A stretch of 64,000 nt of DNA from contig NEWT02000017.1 in NCBI GenBank assembly GCA_002869925.2, positions 26,831-90,830 on the forward strand. The letters are read 5' to 3'. Made by a program: the position numbers and the translations under genes. Numbering within the stretch: the first letter of the stretch is position 1; every line of letters begins with the position of its first letter. The notes beneath the pieces were generated by a model. It did no database searches, was not told the DNA's origin, and saw only the letters and a list, made by a program, of their open reading frames with translations. This document shows, piece after piece, positions 17,117 to 25,905 of the stretch. The stretch is from Nitrospira sp. CG24A (lineage in GTDB: Bacteria; Nitrospirota; Nitrospiria; Nitrospirales; Nitrospiraceae).

Positions 17117-19306
17117 CTATCCCGTTACCGGTACAGGGCCGTCTTGATGTCGGTAGAGGCGTGCATAGAATCCCTGCATATGCAGCAACTCTTCGTGTGA
17201 ACCCTGCTCGACAATCTCACCCTTGTCCACCACATAAATCCGATGCGCCGGACGCACCGTACTCAGCCGATGGGCGATGATGAAGACGGTGCGCCCCTGA
17301 CTAATCTGCGCCATGTTCTGCTGAATGATGGCCTCAGATTCATAGTCCAACGCGCTCGTGGCTTCATCGAAGATCAGGATACGCGGGTTCGCGACCAACG
17401 CTCTGGCGATCGCAACCCGCTGGCGTTGCCCACCGGACAGCGAGCAGCCATGCTCTCCCACCATCGAGTCATAGCCTTCCGGTAATTCAAGAATGAATTC
17501 GTGCGCCCCAGCCAGCTTAGACGCCCGGATCACTTGCTCCATCGCCAACCCCGGATCGGTCAGCGCAATGTTGTCACGCACGGAGCAATTGAAGAGAAAG
17601 TTTTCTTGGAGTACCACGCCAACCTGTCGACGGAGCCAGGCCGGGTCCACCTGCGCAAGGTCCACCCCATCCACGAGAATACGCCCGCGCTCCGGTACGT
17701 AGAGCCGTTGAACCAACTTGGCAATGGTACTCTTGCCGGACCCGGATCGTCCGACAAGCCCGATCACCCTGCCTGGCGTGACGGCGAACGACACCTTGCG
17801 TAAGACTTCTGTCCCATCAGGCCGATAGCGAAATGTCACATCTTCGAACACCACCTGCCCCGCCACTTGCGGGAGCGTAGTTCGATTTGGATTGTAGGAA
17901 GGCTCCGGCTGAGTGTTGAGGATATCCCCCAGTCGCTGAACCGAAATGCCGACCTGCTGGAACTCTTGCCAGAGATTCACGAGCCGCAATAGAGGCCCAG
18001 TGACCTGGGCCGATAACATATTAAAGGCGATCAGTTGTCCAATCGTCAGATCCCCTTCGATCACACGATAGGCCCCCATCCACAGCACGGCAACGGTCGT
18101 GACCTTTTGTATGAACGTCCCAGTGTGGCCGGCGATGGTCATGAGGCTGGTCGCGCGAAAACTTGCCCGCACATACCCGGCGAGTTGTTCTTCCCACTTG
18201 CGCAACAGCGGCGGCTCGACGGCCAAGGCCTTCACTGTTTGAATGCCGCTGATCGCTTCCACAAGGAAAGACTGATTGTCTGCGCCGCGATTGAATTTCT
18301 CATGGAGCCTGGCGCGGATCGCCGGGGTGATGGAGATCGAGAGCAGCGCATAGAGTGGCAAGGATGCCATCACCACCAACGTGAGAGCCGGACTGTAGAA
18401 CCACATGACGGCGAGAAACACGATCGTGAACACGACATCAAGCACGACCGTCACAGAATGACTCGTGAGGAACTGCCTGATATGTTCCAGCTCACGTACC
18501 CGCGCGACCGTGTCCCCCACCCGCCTTGCCTCGAAATAGGCCAAAGGGAGCGCCAACACATGGCGAAATAACTGCGCGCCCAAGCCGACATCGATGCGGT
18601 TCGTCGTATGCGAAAAGAGATACGTCCGAAGTCCCCCCAAGACTGCATCGAACAGAGCCAGGGCGATCATGCCGATGGCGAGGACGTGCAACGTCGTGAA
18701 GCCTTTATGTACGAGCACCTTGTCGATGACGACTTGCGTAAAGAGCGGCGTCAGCAAGGCAAACAACTGCAAAAAGAACGACGCGACCAGCACCTCGCCA
18801 AGGAGCGTACGGTACTTCACGATGGCAGGAATGAACCAGGTGAAATCGAACTTCAGATCTTGCAGACGGAGATTCGCGCGCTTCGTAAAGAGCAGGAGTT
18901 CTCCTGTCCAAGCCGATTCAAACTGTTCACGCGACAGCACAAGCGGACGAGCCTCGACAGGATCTTGAACGAGCGCCTTCTCGCCTTCGATTTTCGCCAG
19001 TACGACATAGCGCCCGTCCGTTCGCTTCACAATGGCAGGGAGCGGTGTTTTGGCAAGTGTGCCCCACTCCGTGCTCCGCAATCCTGCCTTGAGCCCAAGA
19101 TGTTTGGCGGCACGGAGAAGATCAGTATCGGAGAGTGGTCGGCCTGACTGCGCAAACTGATGGCGTAGCTGTGATCCGTCAGCTGGTAAATCGTAGAAAC
19201 GGGCTAAGATCAACAGACAAATCAGGCCCGTATCCGTGACTTCCGTTGCAGCAAATGGCGGGGTTGAATCAGGAGGCGCAAACACACTCCCTACGTCGGC
19301 TGGCAT
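17117..19306 (-). CDS. HlyB-like type I secretion ABC transporter with inactive C39-like domain
   Basis: A 729-residue exporter. The N-terminal 130 residues resemble peptidase C39 but have DTGL where the active Cys would be and RYVVL where the His would be, so this is a non-cleaving C39-like domain as in HlyB, which binds RTX substrates. The six-helix ABC membrane domain covers about 155-440, and the ATPase domain has Walker A GRSGSGKST, signature LSGGQRQRVAIARAL and Walker B ILIFDEATSALD. HlyB-type exporters usually carry large unfolded RTX proteins in one step; no Gly-rich nonapeptide protein is visible in the window. First gene of the operon. Confidence 0.92.
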   Translation of the reverse strand: MPADVGSVFAPPDSTPPFAATEVTDTGLICLLILARFYDLPADGSQLRHQFAQSGRPLSDTDLLRAAKHLGLKAGLRSTEWGTLAKTPLPAIVKRTDGRYVVLAKIEGEKALVQDPVEARPLVLSREQFESAWTGELLLFTKRANLRLQDLKFDFTWFIPAIVKYRTLLGEVLVASFFLQLFALLTPLFTQVVIDKVLVHKGFTTLHVLAIGMIALALFDAVLGGLRTYLFSHTTNRIDVGLGAQLFRHVLALPLAYFEARRVGDTVARVRELEHIRQFLTSHSVTVVLDVVFTIVFLAVMWFYSPALTLVVMASLPLYALLSISITPAIRARLHEKFNRGADNQSFLVEAISGIQTVKALAVEPPLLRKWEEQLAGYVRASFRATSLMTIAGHTGTFIQKVTTVAVLWMGAYRVIEGDLTIGQLIAFNMLSAQVTGPLLRLVNLWQEFQQVGISVQRLGDILNTQPEPSYNPNRTTLPQVAGQVVFEDVTFRYRPDGTEVLRKVSFAVTPGRVIGLVGRSGSGKSTIAKLVQRLYVPERGRILVDGVDLAQVDPAWLRRQVGVVLQENFLFNCSVRDNIALTDPGLAMEQVIRASKLAGAHEFILELPEGYDSMVGEHGCSLSGGQRQRVAIARALVANPRILIFDEATSALDYESEAIIQQNMAQISQGRTVFIIAHRLSTVRPAHRIYVVDKGEIVEQGSHEELLHMQGFYARLYRHQDGPVPVTG

Positions 19307-19454
19307 ACGTCAGTTTAGAGGAGTCTGGATCAACGGCCAAACAATATCGTCGATCGTGCATAAAAAAACCTATTCATCGTTCCCCCGGACTAATCTTCAT
19401 TCCTCACCCCGCCCCTCACGTTTCACATCTTCTTAAAGGAAACTCGAACAGCTC

Positions 19455-19560
19455 GTGCAGCAGGGTCGCAATGAGCGAAGAAGTAACGTGTACGCTGTCC
19501 CATAACTTGATCCTCTAATTGATGTGAGAACGCCGTTGGTGGATTTTTTACCGATCTGTT
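19455..19560. repeat. Degenerate family A repeat next to the IS fragment
   Basis: GAGCGAAGAAGTAACG on the left and GTGAGAACGCCGTTGGTGGATTTTTTACC on the right echo the family A arms (GAGCGAAGAGGCG, GAGAACGCCGCTGGCAGACTTTTTCAGC). The copy is weakened by substitutions. It abuts the left end of the transposase fragment, so the IS may have landed at its edge. Confidence 0.4.
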
Positions 19561-19561
19561 A

Positions 19562-19840
19562 GGGCGTGTTAACACTAATGGCCATTTTTATGAGATACTG
19601 CGTCCATGGAAATCACCGACGCACAGTATCGCCACATCGAGCCGTGCTTGCCGAGGCCACGCGGCAACGTGACGCTCGACAATCTGCACGTGCTGAACGC
19701 CATCTTGTACGTCACCGAGCAGGGGTGCAAATGGCGCGGCCTACCCAAGCGGTTCGGCAACTGGCACACCATCTATACGCGCATGAATCGTTGGTCGAAG
19801 AGTGGGGTGCTGGATCGCGTCTTTGCCCAGTTGCAACACA
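19562..19840 (+). mobile_element. Left end of an IS5-family element, truncated
   Basis: The stretch begins GGGCGTGTTAACAC, resembling IS5-group termini, and encodes the first 77 residues of a transposase from ATG 19606. These contain the DUF4096 N-terminal pattern with LPKRFGNWHTIYTRMNRW. The DDE catalytic part and right end are missing; the sequence changes abruptly to P5C dehydrogenase near 19836-19846. Confidence 0.75.
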
Positions 19841-20172
19841 CGGAAATCTTTGGGCCGATCCTCGCCGTGATGAAGGCGTCTTCTTACCAGGACGCCTTGA
19901 CCCTGGCGAATTCAACGCCCTACGCACTCACCGGTGGAGTCTACTCGAGAAGCCCAGCCCATCTAGAACTCGCCCGGCAACGATTCGATGTCGGGAATCT
20001 CTATCTGAACCGTCCGATCACCGGCGCATTAGTCGGACGCCAGCCGTTTGGAGGGCACCGACTCTCCGGAGTCGGCGCGAAAGCCGGAGGGGAAGAGTAC
20101 CTGATGCAATTCGTGGTCAATCGCGTGGTCAGCGAACAGACCCTCCGTCGAGGATTCGCGCCGCCCGAGTGA
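19606..20172 (+). pseudogene. Chimera: IS5 transposase N-terminus fused in frame to the C-terminus of P5C dehydrogenase
   Basis: An open frame of 188 residues. Residues 1-77 are the IS5-family transposase start (EITDAQYRHIEPCLPRPRGN). From about residue 80, EIFGPILAVMKASSY...GVYSRSPAHLELA...VGNLYLNR...QPFGGHRLSG, it is the last fifth of L-glutamate gamma-semialdehyde (P5C) dehydrogenase, RocA/PutA type. The NAD-binding domain and catalytic Cys of the dehydrogenase and the DDE site of the transposase are absent, so neither activity is possible. Either a deletion joined the two remnants, or the assembly is chimeric at 19.84 kb. Its 3' end overlaps the convergent 309-residue gene by about 144 bp. 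Confidence 0.8.
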
Positions 20173-20958
20173 GGCCTTCGACGGTTTAATCTCGTACGAT
20201 TCCAGTTCTTCCATGATATCGGTCACCACGCCCCGGTCTTCCATCTGCGCCAGCTCCTGCCGCTCGACATACTTGACCAGCCCGACACCCTTTGCAAACC
20301 AGGCGGTCATCACATCGGTTCCCATGGCAGTCTTCTTCGCGCCGGAGAGATGAATTTGCATGTGCATGCGCGCTTCCAGCTTCACGGCATCCTTGAATGT
20401 GCCGGCTGGGACCGTCACCGATTCATGCCCCAGCACGGTGGCATCGCCCTGCGAATCTGCCTTTTCGTTGACGCCATCACGGTCCAAATCCGTGCCGAAG
20501 TCCATGTCCTTGCGGTTGAATTGCTGGAAGGACGACAAGAGCTTCATCGGGAACCGTACGATCTGATAGGGCACGAGTTGTTTTTCGAAGGGCGTGCCAG
20601 GTTCTGAACCGTAATAGACGATGCCGACGCTATCACGCCGGTAGAAACTATCCATGGGGCCATGGTTGCCTGGATTGGCATCGTGAAACACGGTGACCGT
20701 CATGCCCTTCATGACTTTCGTCTCGGTGACCGAAGACACGTTGGAGAAAAATTTATGCTCGATCGTTTGCAGAGGTCCTTCGGTTATCTGGCCACGATAG
20801 CGCCACGTATTGCCGATCTGATCGGGAAAATAATCGGCGGATTGCGCAATGAGGCTGGTATCATCTGCTGCGAAGGCGGTTGCCCAGGGGGTACAATTGA
20901 GCAGTAGCACTGAGCCCACGATGAAGACCCATCGATATCCCAGTTTCATCAGCGGCAT
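20029..20958 (-). CDS. Exported protein of unknown function
   Basis: 309 residues from the ATG at 20958, placed 9 bp after GGAGG; the frame extends to 21120, but that part (STKLADFFNI) is only the family A repeat read through. A signal peptide (about 5-30, ending ATAFA) exports the protein. The mature part (DYFPDQIGNTWRYRG, then VPAGTFKDAVKLEARM) resembles the FPLPxGxxWxY-type periplasmic proteins of unknown role. The last 45 or so codons are antisense to the P5C-dehydrogenase remnant, so the natural stop may have been lost or this tail may be spurious. Confidence 0.6.
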   Translation of the reverse strand: MPLMKLGYRWVFIVGSVLLLNCTPWATAFAADDTSLIAQSADYFPDQIGNTWRYRGQITEGPLQTIEHKFFSNVSSVTETKVMKGMTVTVFHDANPGNHGPMDSFYRRDSVGIVYYGSEPGTPFEKQLVPYQIVRFPMKLLSSFQQFNRKDMDFGTDLDRDGVNEKADSQGDATVLGHESVTVPAGTFKDAVKLEARMHMQIHLSGAKKTAMGTDVMTAWFAKGVGLVKYVERQELAQMEDRGVVTDIMEELESYEIKPSKASLGRRESSTEGLFADHAIDHELHQVLFPSGFRADSGESVPSKRLASD

Positions 20959-21084
20959 GCGCAAGATCCTCCAGTAGTTGATCGATGAGATGACCGTACC
21001 ATAGGAATCCTGGAAGCGGCAAGGGAAGGAGAGCGGTGGGCCTACAGGCTTGCCTTCGCGCGATATCCCACCCATAATCCTCGT

Positions 21085-21210
21085 GCAGATGTTGAAAAAG
21101 TCCGCCAGCTTCGTACTCACCTTGAAAGCATCCTCAACGTAGCCCAGAGGCTACGCCTCCGGTGCTTTCATCGGCTGCGGCCTTGCTGGAGGAACTTTTT
21201 GAACATCTGC
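21085..21210. repeat. Palindromic intergenic repeat, family A, copy 2
   Basis: The ends GCAGATGTTGAAAAAGT and ACTTTTTGAACATCTGC are inverted copies over 17 bp with one mismatch. The interior carries CTCAACGTAGCC and GGCTACG in a smaller hairpin and the CTGCGGCCTTGCTGGA arm. It lies directly before the SDR gene, in the same orientation as copy 3. Confidence 0.85.
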
Positions 21211-21242
21211 ATGGCAGTGTTCTCTTCGTCGGAGGAGCCGAG

Positions 21243-21983
21243 ATGGCGAGACCGGATAGACAATTCACACAGGCGGTGTTGGTCACTGGCGCGTCTGGAG
21301 GAATTGGTCGAGCGATCAGCCTGGCCTTTGCGACGGCTGGCTGGTCTGTCGGGATCCATTACCATCGAAACAAAGCCGCGGCCGAGGAGACGCTCGCACA
21401 AGTGGTGGTCGCCGGTGGAACTGGAGCGCTCTATGAAGCCGATGTTCGCGAGACGCATGCGGTGCAACAGATGATAGAGTCCGCATGTCGCCGGGCGCCT
21501 GTGCCGTCAGTGCTGATCTGCAACGCTGGAATTGGCGGAAAGCATCTCCTCCTTCGACAACGTGATGAAGATTGGGCCGATGTGATTGCCACGAATCTGA
21601 CAGGAACATTTCACTGCCTCCGCGCGATGGCCCCTCCCCTCCTCGCTCACGGTGGCGGGTCTATTGTCGTCATTGGTTCGCACGCCGGATTTCATGGTTC
21701 GAGTGGACAAGCCGCCTATGCGGCGTCGAAAGCCGGTCTCATCGGGCTGGTGCACACTGCCGCCCAAGAGTGGGGCGCGGGCAACGTTCGTGTGAATCTC
21801 CTCTTGCCCGGCTGGCAGAAGACGGGACTCACAACGGGAATCATGCCGGCACACGATAACTGGAACGATCATGCGTTGGGTCGACCACCATCGCAAAAGG
21901 AAGTAGCCAAGACTGTAGTGTATCTGGCACAACAGAACGATGTATCGGGGCAGGTGTGGAACTGTGACAGCCGCAATCTGTAG
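21243..21983 (+). CDS. Short-chain dehydrogenase/reductase, FabG-like
   Basis: 246 residues from the ATG at 21243, 6 bp after GGAGGAG; the in-frame extension to 21162 is repeat-derived. Classical SDR marks are present: TGASGGIG (15-22) for NAD(P), NAG in the CNAGIGG block, and a catalytic Ser plus YAASK near residue 160. The product resembles 3-oxoacyl-ACP reductases but lacks specific evidence for its substrate. bioD follows by 200 bp, so a role in pimeloyl/biotin precursor reduction is conceivable, though only inferred from position. The gene is bracketed by two family A repeats. Confidence 0.85.
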   Translation: MARPDRQFTQAVLVTGASGGIGRAISLAFATAGWSVGIHYHRNKAAAEETLAQVVVAGGTGALYEADVRETHAVQQMIESACRRAPVPSVLICNAGIGGKHLLLRQRDEDWADVIATNLTGTFHCLRAMAPPLLAHGGGSIVVIGSHAGFHGSSGQAAYAASKAGLIGLVHTAAQEWGAGNVRVNLLLPGWQKTGLTTGIMPAHDNWNDHALGRPPSQKEVAKTVVYLAQQNDVSGQVWNCDSRNL

Positions 21984-22109
21984 CAAGATGCTGAAAAAGT
22001 CTTCTAGCATTGTTCTCGCGTTGTTTAGACCCTCAACGTACCCCTGAGGGTACGCCTCGGGCCTGCACTCGCTGCGGCCTTGCTAGAAGAACTTTTTGAG
22101 CATCCTGCA
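21983..22109. repeat. Palindromic intergenic repeat, family A, copy 3
   Basis: Begins GCAAGATGCTGAAAAAGTC and ends GAACTTTTTGAGCATCCTGC. The centre has CTCAACGTACCCCTGAGGGTACG, a perfect hairpin (CGTACCC/GGGTACG), and CGCTGCGGCCTTGCTAGAAG. It starts at the stop codon of the SDR gene. Confidence 0.85.
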
Positions 22110-22179
22110 GGGAAACTGTTCTGGTCCTTTTTGCCTAGATATGCCAATAGAATTTTTTCAGCCTGCTTGATTCCGATCC

Positions 22180-22962
22180 ATGCGAATCACTAAACAACAG
22201 AGTCACGATTCTCGTCCACGAGGGGTTTTTATCACTGCGACCGATACCGGAGTTGGGAAAACGCTCGTTGCTTCTGCTCTCGTACGATGTCTGATTCAAC
22301 AGGGGATCGATGTGGGAGTGATGAAACCGATTGAGACGGGAGTCTCTCGGTCGCGCAAACTTCAGTCTGATGGAGCGCGGTTGCGAAAAACGGCGGGAAA
22401 TCGAGATCCGATGACTGACGTGTGCCCCTATGTCTTTCGACTCCCAGTGGCGCCGCTTTCTGCTGCACGAGCGGAAGGGAAAACCGTACAGATGGCAACG
22501 ATCTTACGAACCTTCCGCACCCTGCGTCAGAAGCATACGTTCATGGTAGTAGAAGGTGTTGGTGGAATATATGTGCCTATTACACAATCACTTAATCTGT
22601 CAAACCTCATCTATCAAATGAGGTTGCCAGCGATCGTGGTTGGACGATCAGGCGTGGGGGGAATTAATCACGCGCTGCTGACCCTTCATGCGCTTCGCGA
22701 CCAGAATATTCCTGTCGTGGCATTGGTGTTAAACCAGCAGCGGCCTGTGCGGACGAAGATTGCTCGCGCGCAGGAACAGTCAACCATCAACCTCCTTCGA
22801 CGACTTGCAGGGGTTTCCATAGTGGGGCCGCTCCCCTATGCCCCTATGATGAACCGAAGTTGGGACGATGGATTGACCGACTTTGCCAAGACTACGCCTA
22901 TGACGAAGCTGGCGAATTTAGTCCTGACAACTGCCCAAGGAACAATCTCACGGCGTGACTGA
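22180..22962 (+). CDS. bioD: Dethiobiotin synthetase
   Basis: A 260-residue P-loop protein with TATDTGVGKT (about 20-29), VMKPIETGV, and VVEGVGGIYVPI, the three diagnostic segments of BioD, which closes the ureido ring of biotin from 7,8-diaminopelargonate, CO2 and ATP. It is slightly longer than the E. coli enzyme. Its 3' end overlaps the convergent thiE by 65 bp. The biotin-dependent accB/accC pair lies 27 kb away. Confidence 0.93.
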   Translation: MRITKQQSHDSRPRGVFITATDTGVGKTLVASALVRCLIQQGIDVGVMKPIETGVSRSRKLQSDGARLRKTAGNRDPMTDVCPYVFRLPVAPLSAARAEGKTVQMATILRTFRTLRQKHTFMVVEGVGGIYVPITQSLNLSNLIYQMRLPAIVVGRSGVGGINHALLTLHALRDQNIPVVALVLNQQRPVRTKIARAQEQSTINLLRRLAGVSIVGPLPYAPMMNRSWDDGLTDFAKTTPMTKLANLVLTTAQGTISRRD

Positions 22963-23557
22963 TATCAGGCGCCTTGAGGATTGCTGAGATCACCGCTACC
23001 CCATCAGCTCCCGCTCGCACGACCTCATCGACCCGATCGAGATGAATCCCGCCGATCGCAAAGACGGGCAACGGTGTGAGCGAGCGTATCGCACGGAGTC
23101 CCTCAAGCCCAACCACCGGATCATGATCTTGCTTAGAGCCTGGTGTAAAAATGGGGCCAAAACCAAGATAGTCCGGTTTCCCAGCGGTGGCGCCTCGCAC
23201 CTGCATCGGACTATGGGTGGAAATCCCGATCAGCTTCTCTGGACCCATCACTTTCCTTGCTAAGTCGAGCGGCAAGTCCCCTTGCCCCAAATGGACGCCA
23301 TCGGCATCAATGGCCAAGGCCAGGTCGCAGCGATCATTGACAATGAAGAGGACACCGGCCTTCGCCGCGGCCTGTCGGAGTGTCAGGGCTTCCACATAGG
23401 CGTCTTTCATCGATGCGGTTTTGTTGCGATATTGAAAGAGGACAGCGCCGGCCTCAGCTGCCATTGTCAGTACCTCAATCAAAGGGCGCGCAGGATAAAC
23501 CGATGGGTCGAGAATAAGGTAGAGACCAGAGAGCACGCGCGAATGTGAGGCAGTCAT
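22898..23557 (-). CDS. thiE: Thiamine-phosphate synthase
   Basis: A 219-residue TIM-barrel enzyme that couples HMP-PP and thiazole phosphate. It shows LFQYRNKTAS near residue 40, FIVNDRCDLALAIDADGVHLGQGDLP (NDR, GVHLGQ), ISTHS, GFGPIFTPGSK, and FAIGGI/GADGVAVISAI phosphate loops. There is no TPP riboswitch in the 180 bp upstream that I can recognise. It overlaps bioD tail to tail by 65 bp. Confidence 0.94.
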   Translation of the reverse strand: MTASHSRVLSGLYLILDPSVYPARPLIEVLTMAAEAGAVLFQYRNKTASMKDAYVEALTLRQAAAKAGVLFIVNDRCDLALAIDADGVHLGQGDLPLDLARKVMGPEKLIGISTHSPMQVRGATAGKPDYLGFGPIFTPGSKQDHDPVVGLEGLRAIRSLTPLPVFAIGGIHLDRVDEVVRAGADGVAVISAILKAPDISHAVRLFLGQLSGLNSPASS

Positions 23558-23738
23558 ACGAGAGCCATTCTAGCAGGAACGTCAAAAAGTCCGCCACCAG
23601 AAGAACACCATAGTCGCGGTTGGTTCAATACGCGATGAAAAGAGGGAAGCAGGTGAATCTGATCAACCCATTCTGCCCAGTCTCGTGTTGGGTCCTGAGT
23701 CGCGTACGTTGGTGTCGGCTGTGTTCATACGTTCCTAC

Positions 23739-24638
23739 TTACTGTTGAGTGCCCGACTCTCCCAGTTTTCCATCAGTTTCCACTCGGCAATTGGGTGCCG
23801 CCGGCAGAAGTCGATATGACACGTCTTCTTCTAACAGTGCCGGATCCGAGGGATCGAGATTCCGACTCTCCACCTTGTCAGCCACGGATATGCTTCTCTC
23901 ACCGCTTTGCATTTTAGTCTCCAACATCACCATGGTCGAGTCGCTGATCTGAGCGACTGTCAAGCCGACGTTCCATAGCTGATCAGCCGAGAGGAACGCG
24001 GTTGGGATACGGAAGGTATGGTGTTCGTCGTACAAGGCATGCCGCATGGTGTCGTTAATGGGAGTCTGTAGTGTCACCATCGCTGACACATTAGGCGCAA
24101 GGGCGTCGATAGAAATGACATACATGGGAAGACCATCTTTCGCGCGAGACTCCACCCTTCCCTTAGCTTGGATGTTCGGAGTCGCCGATAATTCGGTGAA
24201 CTGATTGAGGAGAGGAGAAGCGACCGCCATGCGGATGTGTGTGATGGTCTGGTCTGACGTATTTTCAAGAAGATACTTGCTCAAGACCCATGCGTGCAAA
24301 TCGGTTATCTTTATGCTGGTTTTTGGGAGCACCGGTGGAAATCGCCAGAGCGTGCAATTGGAGAGGAGGTTCTGCATATGAAAGAGAGTCGTCTTGGTGG
24401 TTCCCTCCAGCATGAAACCGCGCTCGTACGTGTACAAGGCTGCTCTGACATGGATCACGGAATTTGGCTTGAACCAGGTGATGAACCAGATGACGGCTGC
24501 AACAATAAGACAGAGCACCGCGGCCAATTCTGCCGAACCTTGGAGCATCTCGCCTAACGTGAGACTTCGAATTGCGCCCCACAGACTCATGCCAGTGCGT
24601 GCCCGGGCTAACAAAGTTTTATATATGACGGCCGGCAT
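23739..24638 (-). CDS. Membrane-anchored protein of unknown function
   Basis: 299 residues with one strong membrane helix at about 37-56 (LAAVLCLIVAAVIWFITW) and a long C-terminal domain of beta character with no recognised motif. Upstream GAGAG spacing supports the ATG at 24638. The domain after the helix (about 60-299) probably lies on one side of the membrane. Nothing in its surroundings suggests a role. Confidence 0.65.
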   Translation of the reverse strand: MPAVIYKTLLARARTGMSLWGAIRSLTLGEMLQGSAELAAVLCLIVAAVIWFITWFKPNSVIHVRAALYTYERGFMLEGTTKTTLFHMQNLLSNCTLWRFPPVLPKTSIKITDLHAWVLSKYLLENTSDQTITHIRMAVASPLLNQFTELSATPNIQAKGRVESRAKDGLPMYVISIDALAPNVSAMVTLQTPINDTMRHALYDEHHTFRIPTAFLSADQLWNVGLTVAQISDSTMVMLETKMQSGERSISVADKVESRNLDPSDPALLEEDVSYRLLPAAPNCRVETDGKLGESGTQQ

Positions 24639-24901
24639 GATTCGCTCTCGTTACGTGAATTGCCTAGCGAGAGATGGCTCAACGCGTCGCGAGGCAAAAG
24701 CCAGGAACATGGCAATAGCGACGAATAGAGAAGGGTGGGGATTCGTGTGTACGGCGGGGGCGCGCATTCTGCAGTCTGTCCATACTTCTATTGAGTCGCA
24801 ATCTTGGACGTGATTTCATCGCACGCAGTGCGACAAAGAGTCGACTGGTGCTACAGCTGCTGTTACCACTCTGTGATGAACAGGACTGCTCGTCGGCACG
24901 A

Positions 24902-25402
24902 TCATTTCTTCTCGCATGCCACTTTCCAGAGCGTTCGATTGATCGTACGAGGGACAACCGGTTCCCACTGCAGTTGTTCCATGGTACTGTACACGACGTT
25001 CCCGTTTCCCATGTTGCCTGAAAACCACGTATAGCCAAGCATGCGTGTGCGCTCTTCTGTGCAATCATATTCGTTGAATTGCTTCATAGACAATAACGAA
25101 TCGCCTGCCACGGTTTGTACGGTCTTATAGTCGTGCAATTTCCACATTTTCGCCAGAGTCCCATTCCGGCGAAGGGTCGCGGGATCGACGTAGACCTTTA
25201 ATCCCACTTCATCGTCGCCACTCACCAAGACCCATTCGGCATAGACTGGTTGGCCGGTCAGTATCAGGAGTATGAGTAGTAACCCGAGTCTCAAAATATA
25301 GGTCTGTGGGAACTTGGAGAAAAGACCCAGGTAGTGGGACAGACCGTATGGCACAGGGGAGAGACCTTGGTGGCGAATCGTGAAAGGCATAGGCACCCTC
25401 AT
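24902..25402 (-). CDS. Surface-adhesin protein E-like exported protein
   Basis: 166 residues. A hydrophobic segment (about 38-54, LGLLLILLILTG ending PVYA) is a signal peptide; the 35 residues ahead of it suggest the true start is further in, for example a TTG before RLGLLL. The mature domain EWVLVSGDDEVGLKVYVDPATL...LHDYKTVQ...YDCTEERTR...WEPVVPRTINRTLWKVAC has the conserved Trp, one YDC Cys and one final Cys of the surface-adhesin E-like domain, common in Gram-negative periplasmic proteins. Ligand unknown. Confidence 0.7.
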   Translation of the reverse strand: MRVPMPFTIRHQGLSPVPYGLSHYLGLFSKFPQTYILRLGLLLILLILTGQPVYAEWVLVSGDDEVGLKVYVDPATLRRNGTLAKMWKLHDYKTVQTVAGDSLLSMKQFNEYDCTEERTRMLGYTWFSGNMGNGNVVYSTMEQLQWEPVVPRTINRTLWKVACEKK

Positions 25403-25524
25403 AGAGTGGCGTATTCTAAAAGGGCCAAGAGCGAGGATGCAAGATCAATGAATCGCGCTGCGCAACGTGATGGGCAGGCTGGTATACTGAAGGGAGCAAA
25501 CCCGTCGTCGAAGGAGGGAGTCCC

Positions 25525-25761
25525 ATGAAATCAAAAAATCCTGATGCTCAGCATATGGGAGAAGGGAATTTGTCCCCTGAGCCTGAGTCGATGCAGAAGT
25601 ATTCAGATGAGGTGAGGGAACGGATTGCGAAAAAAGCCTATGAACTCTATGAGCAGCGAGGTCGACAGGCGGAGCGCCACCTAGAAGATTGGTTGGAAGC
25701 TGAAGAACTGGTTCGGAAAGAGATGACTGACAGCCGCACAGGTCCCACGCTCCAGGGATAG
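25525..25761 (+). CDS. DUF2934 small protein
   Basis: A 78-residue acidic protein preceded by GGAGGGAG. The segment RIAKKAYELYEQRGRQAERHLEDWLEAEELV (about 34-64) is the DUF2934 signature, a short helical domain frequent in soil and Nitrospira-like bacteria. The function is not known. It is monocistronic. Confidence 0.8.
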   Translation: MKSKNPDAQHMGEGNLSPEPESMQKYSDEVRERIAKKAYELYEQRGRQAERHLEDWLEAEELVRKEMTDSRTGPTLQG

Positions 25762-25905
25762 TGCATAGGGGGTGTCTGTTGCTCCCCCTATGCCCGCACA
25801 CCTGTGCAACGAGAAGTACGCCATGGTACCCCCGCTAGCCCTTCCCCTATCCCACTCTGTCCCTGTCATACTTTCAGGCCGGAGCAATAATGGATTGGGC
25901 TTTGA

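Noticed and set aside
20959-21120. Long N-terminal extension of the 309-residue exported protein
   Set aside because: It reads through the family A repeat and would hide the signal peptide; GGAGG marks the ATG at 20958.
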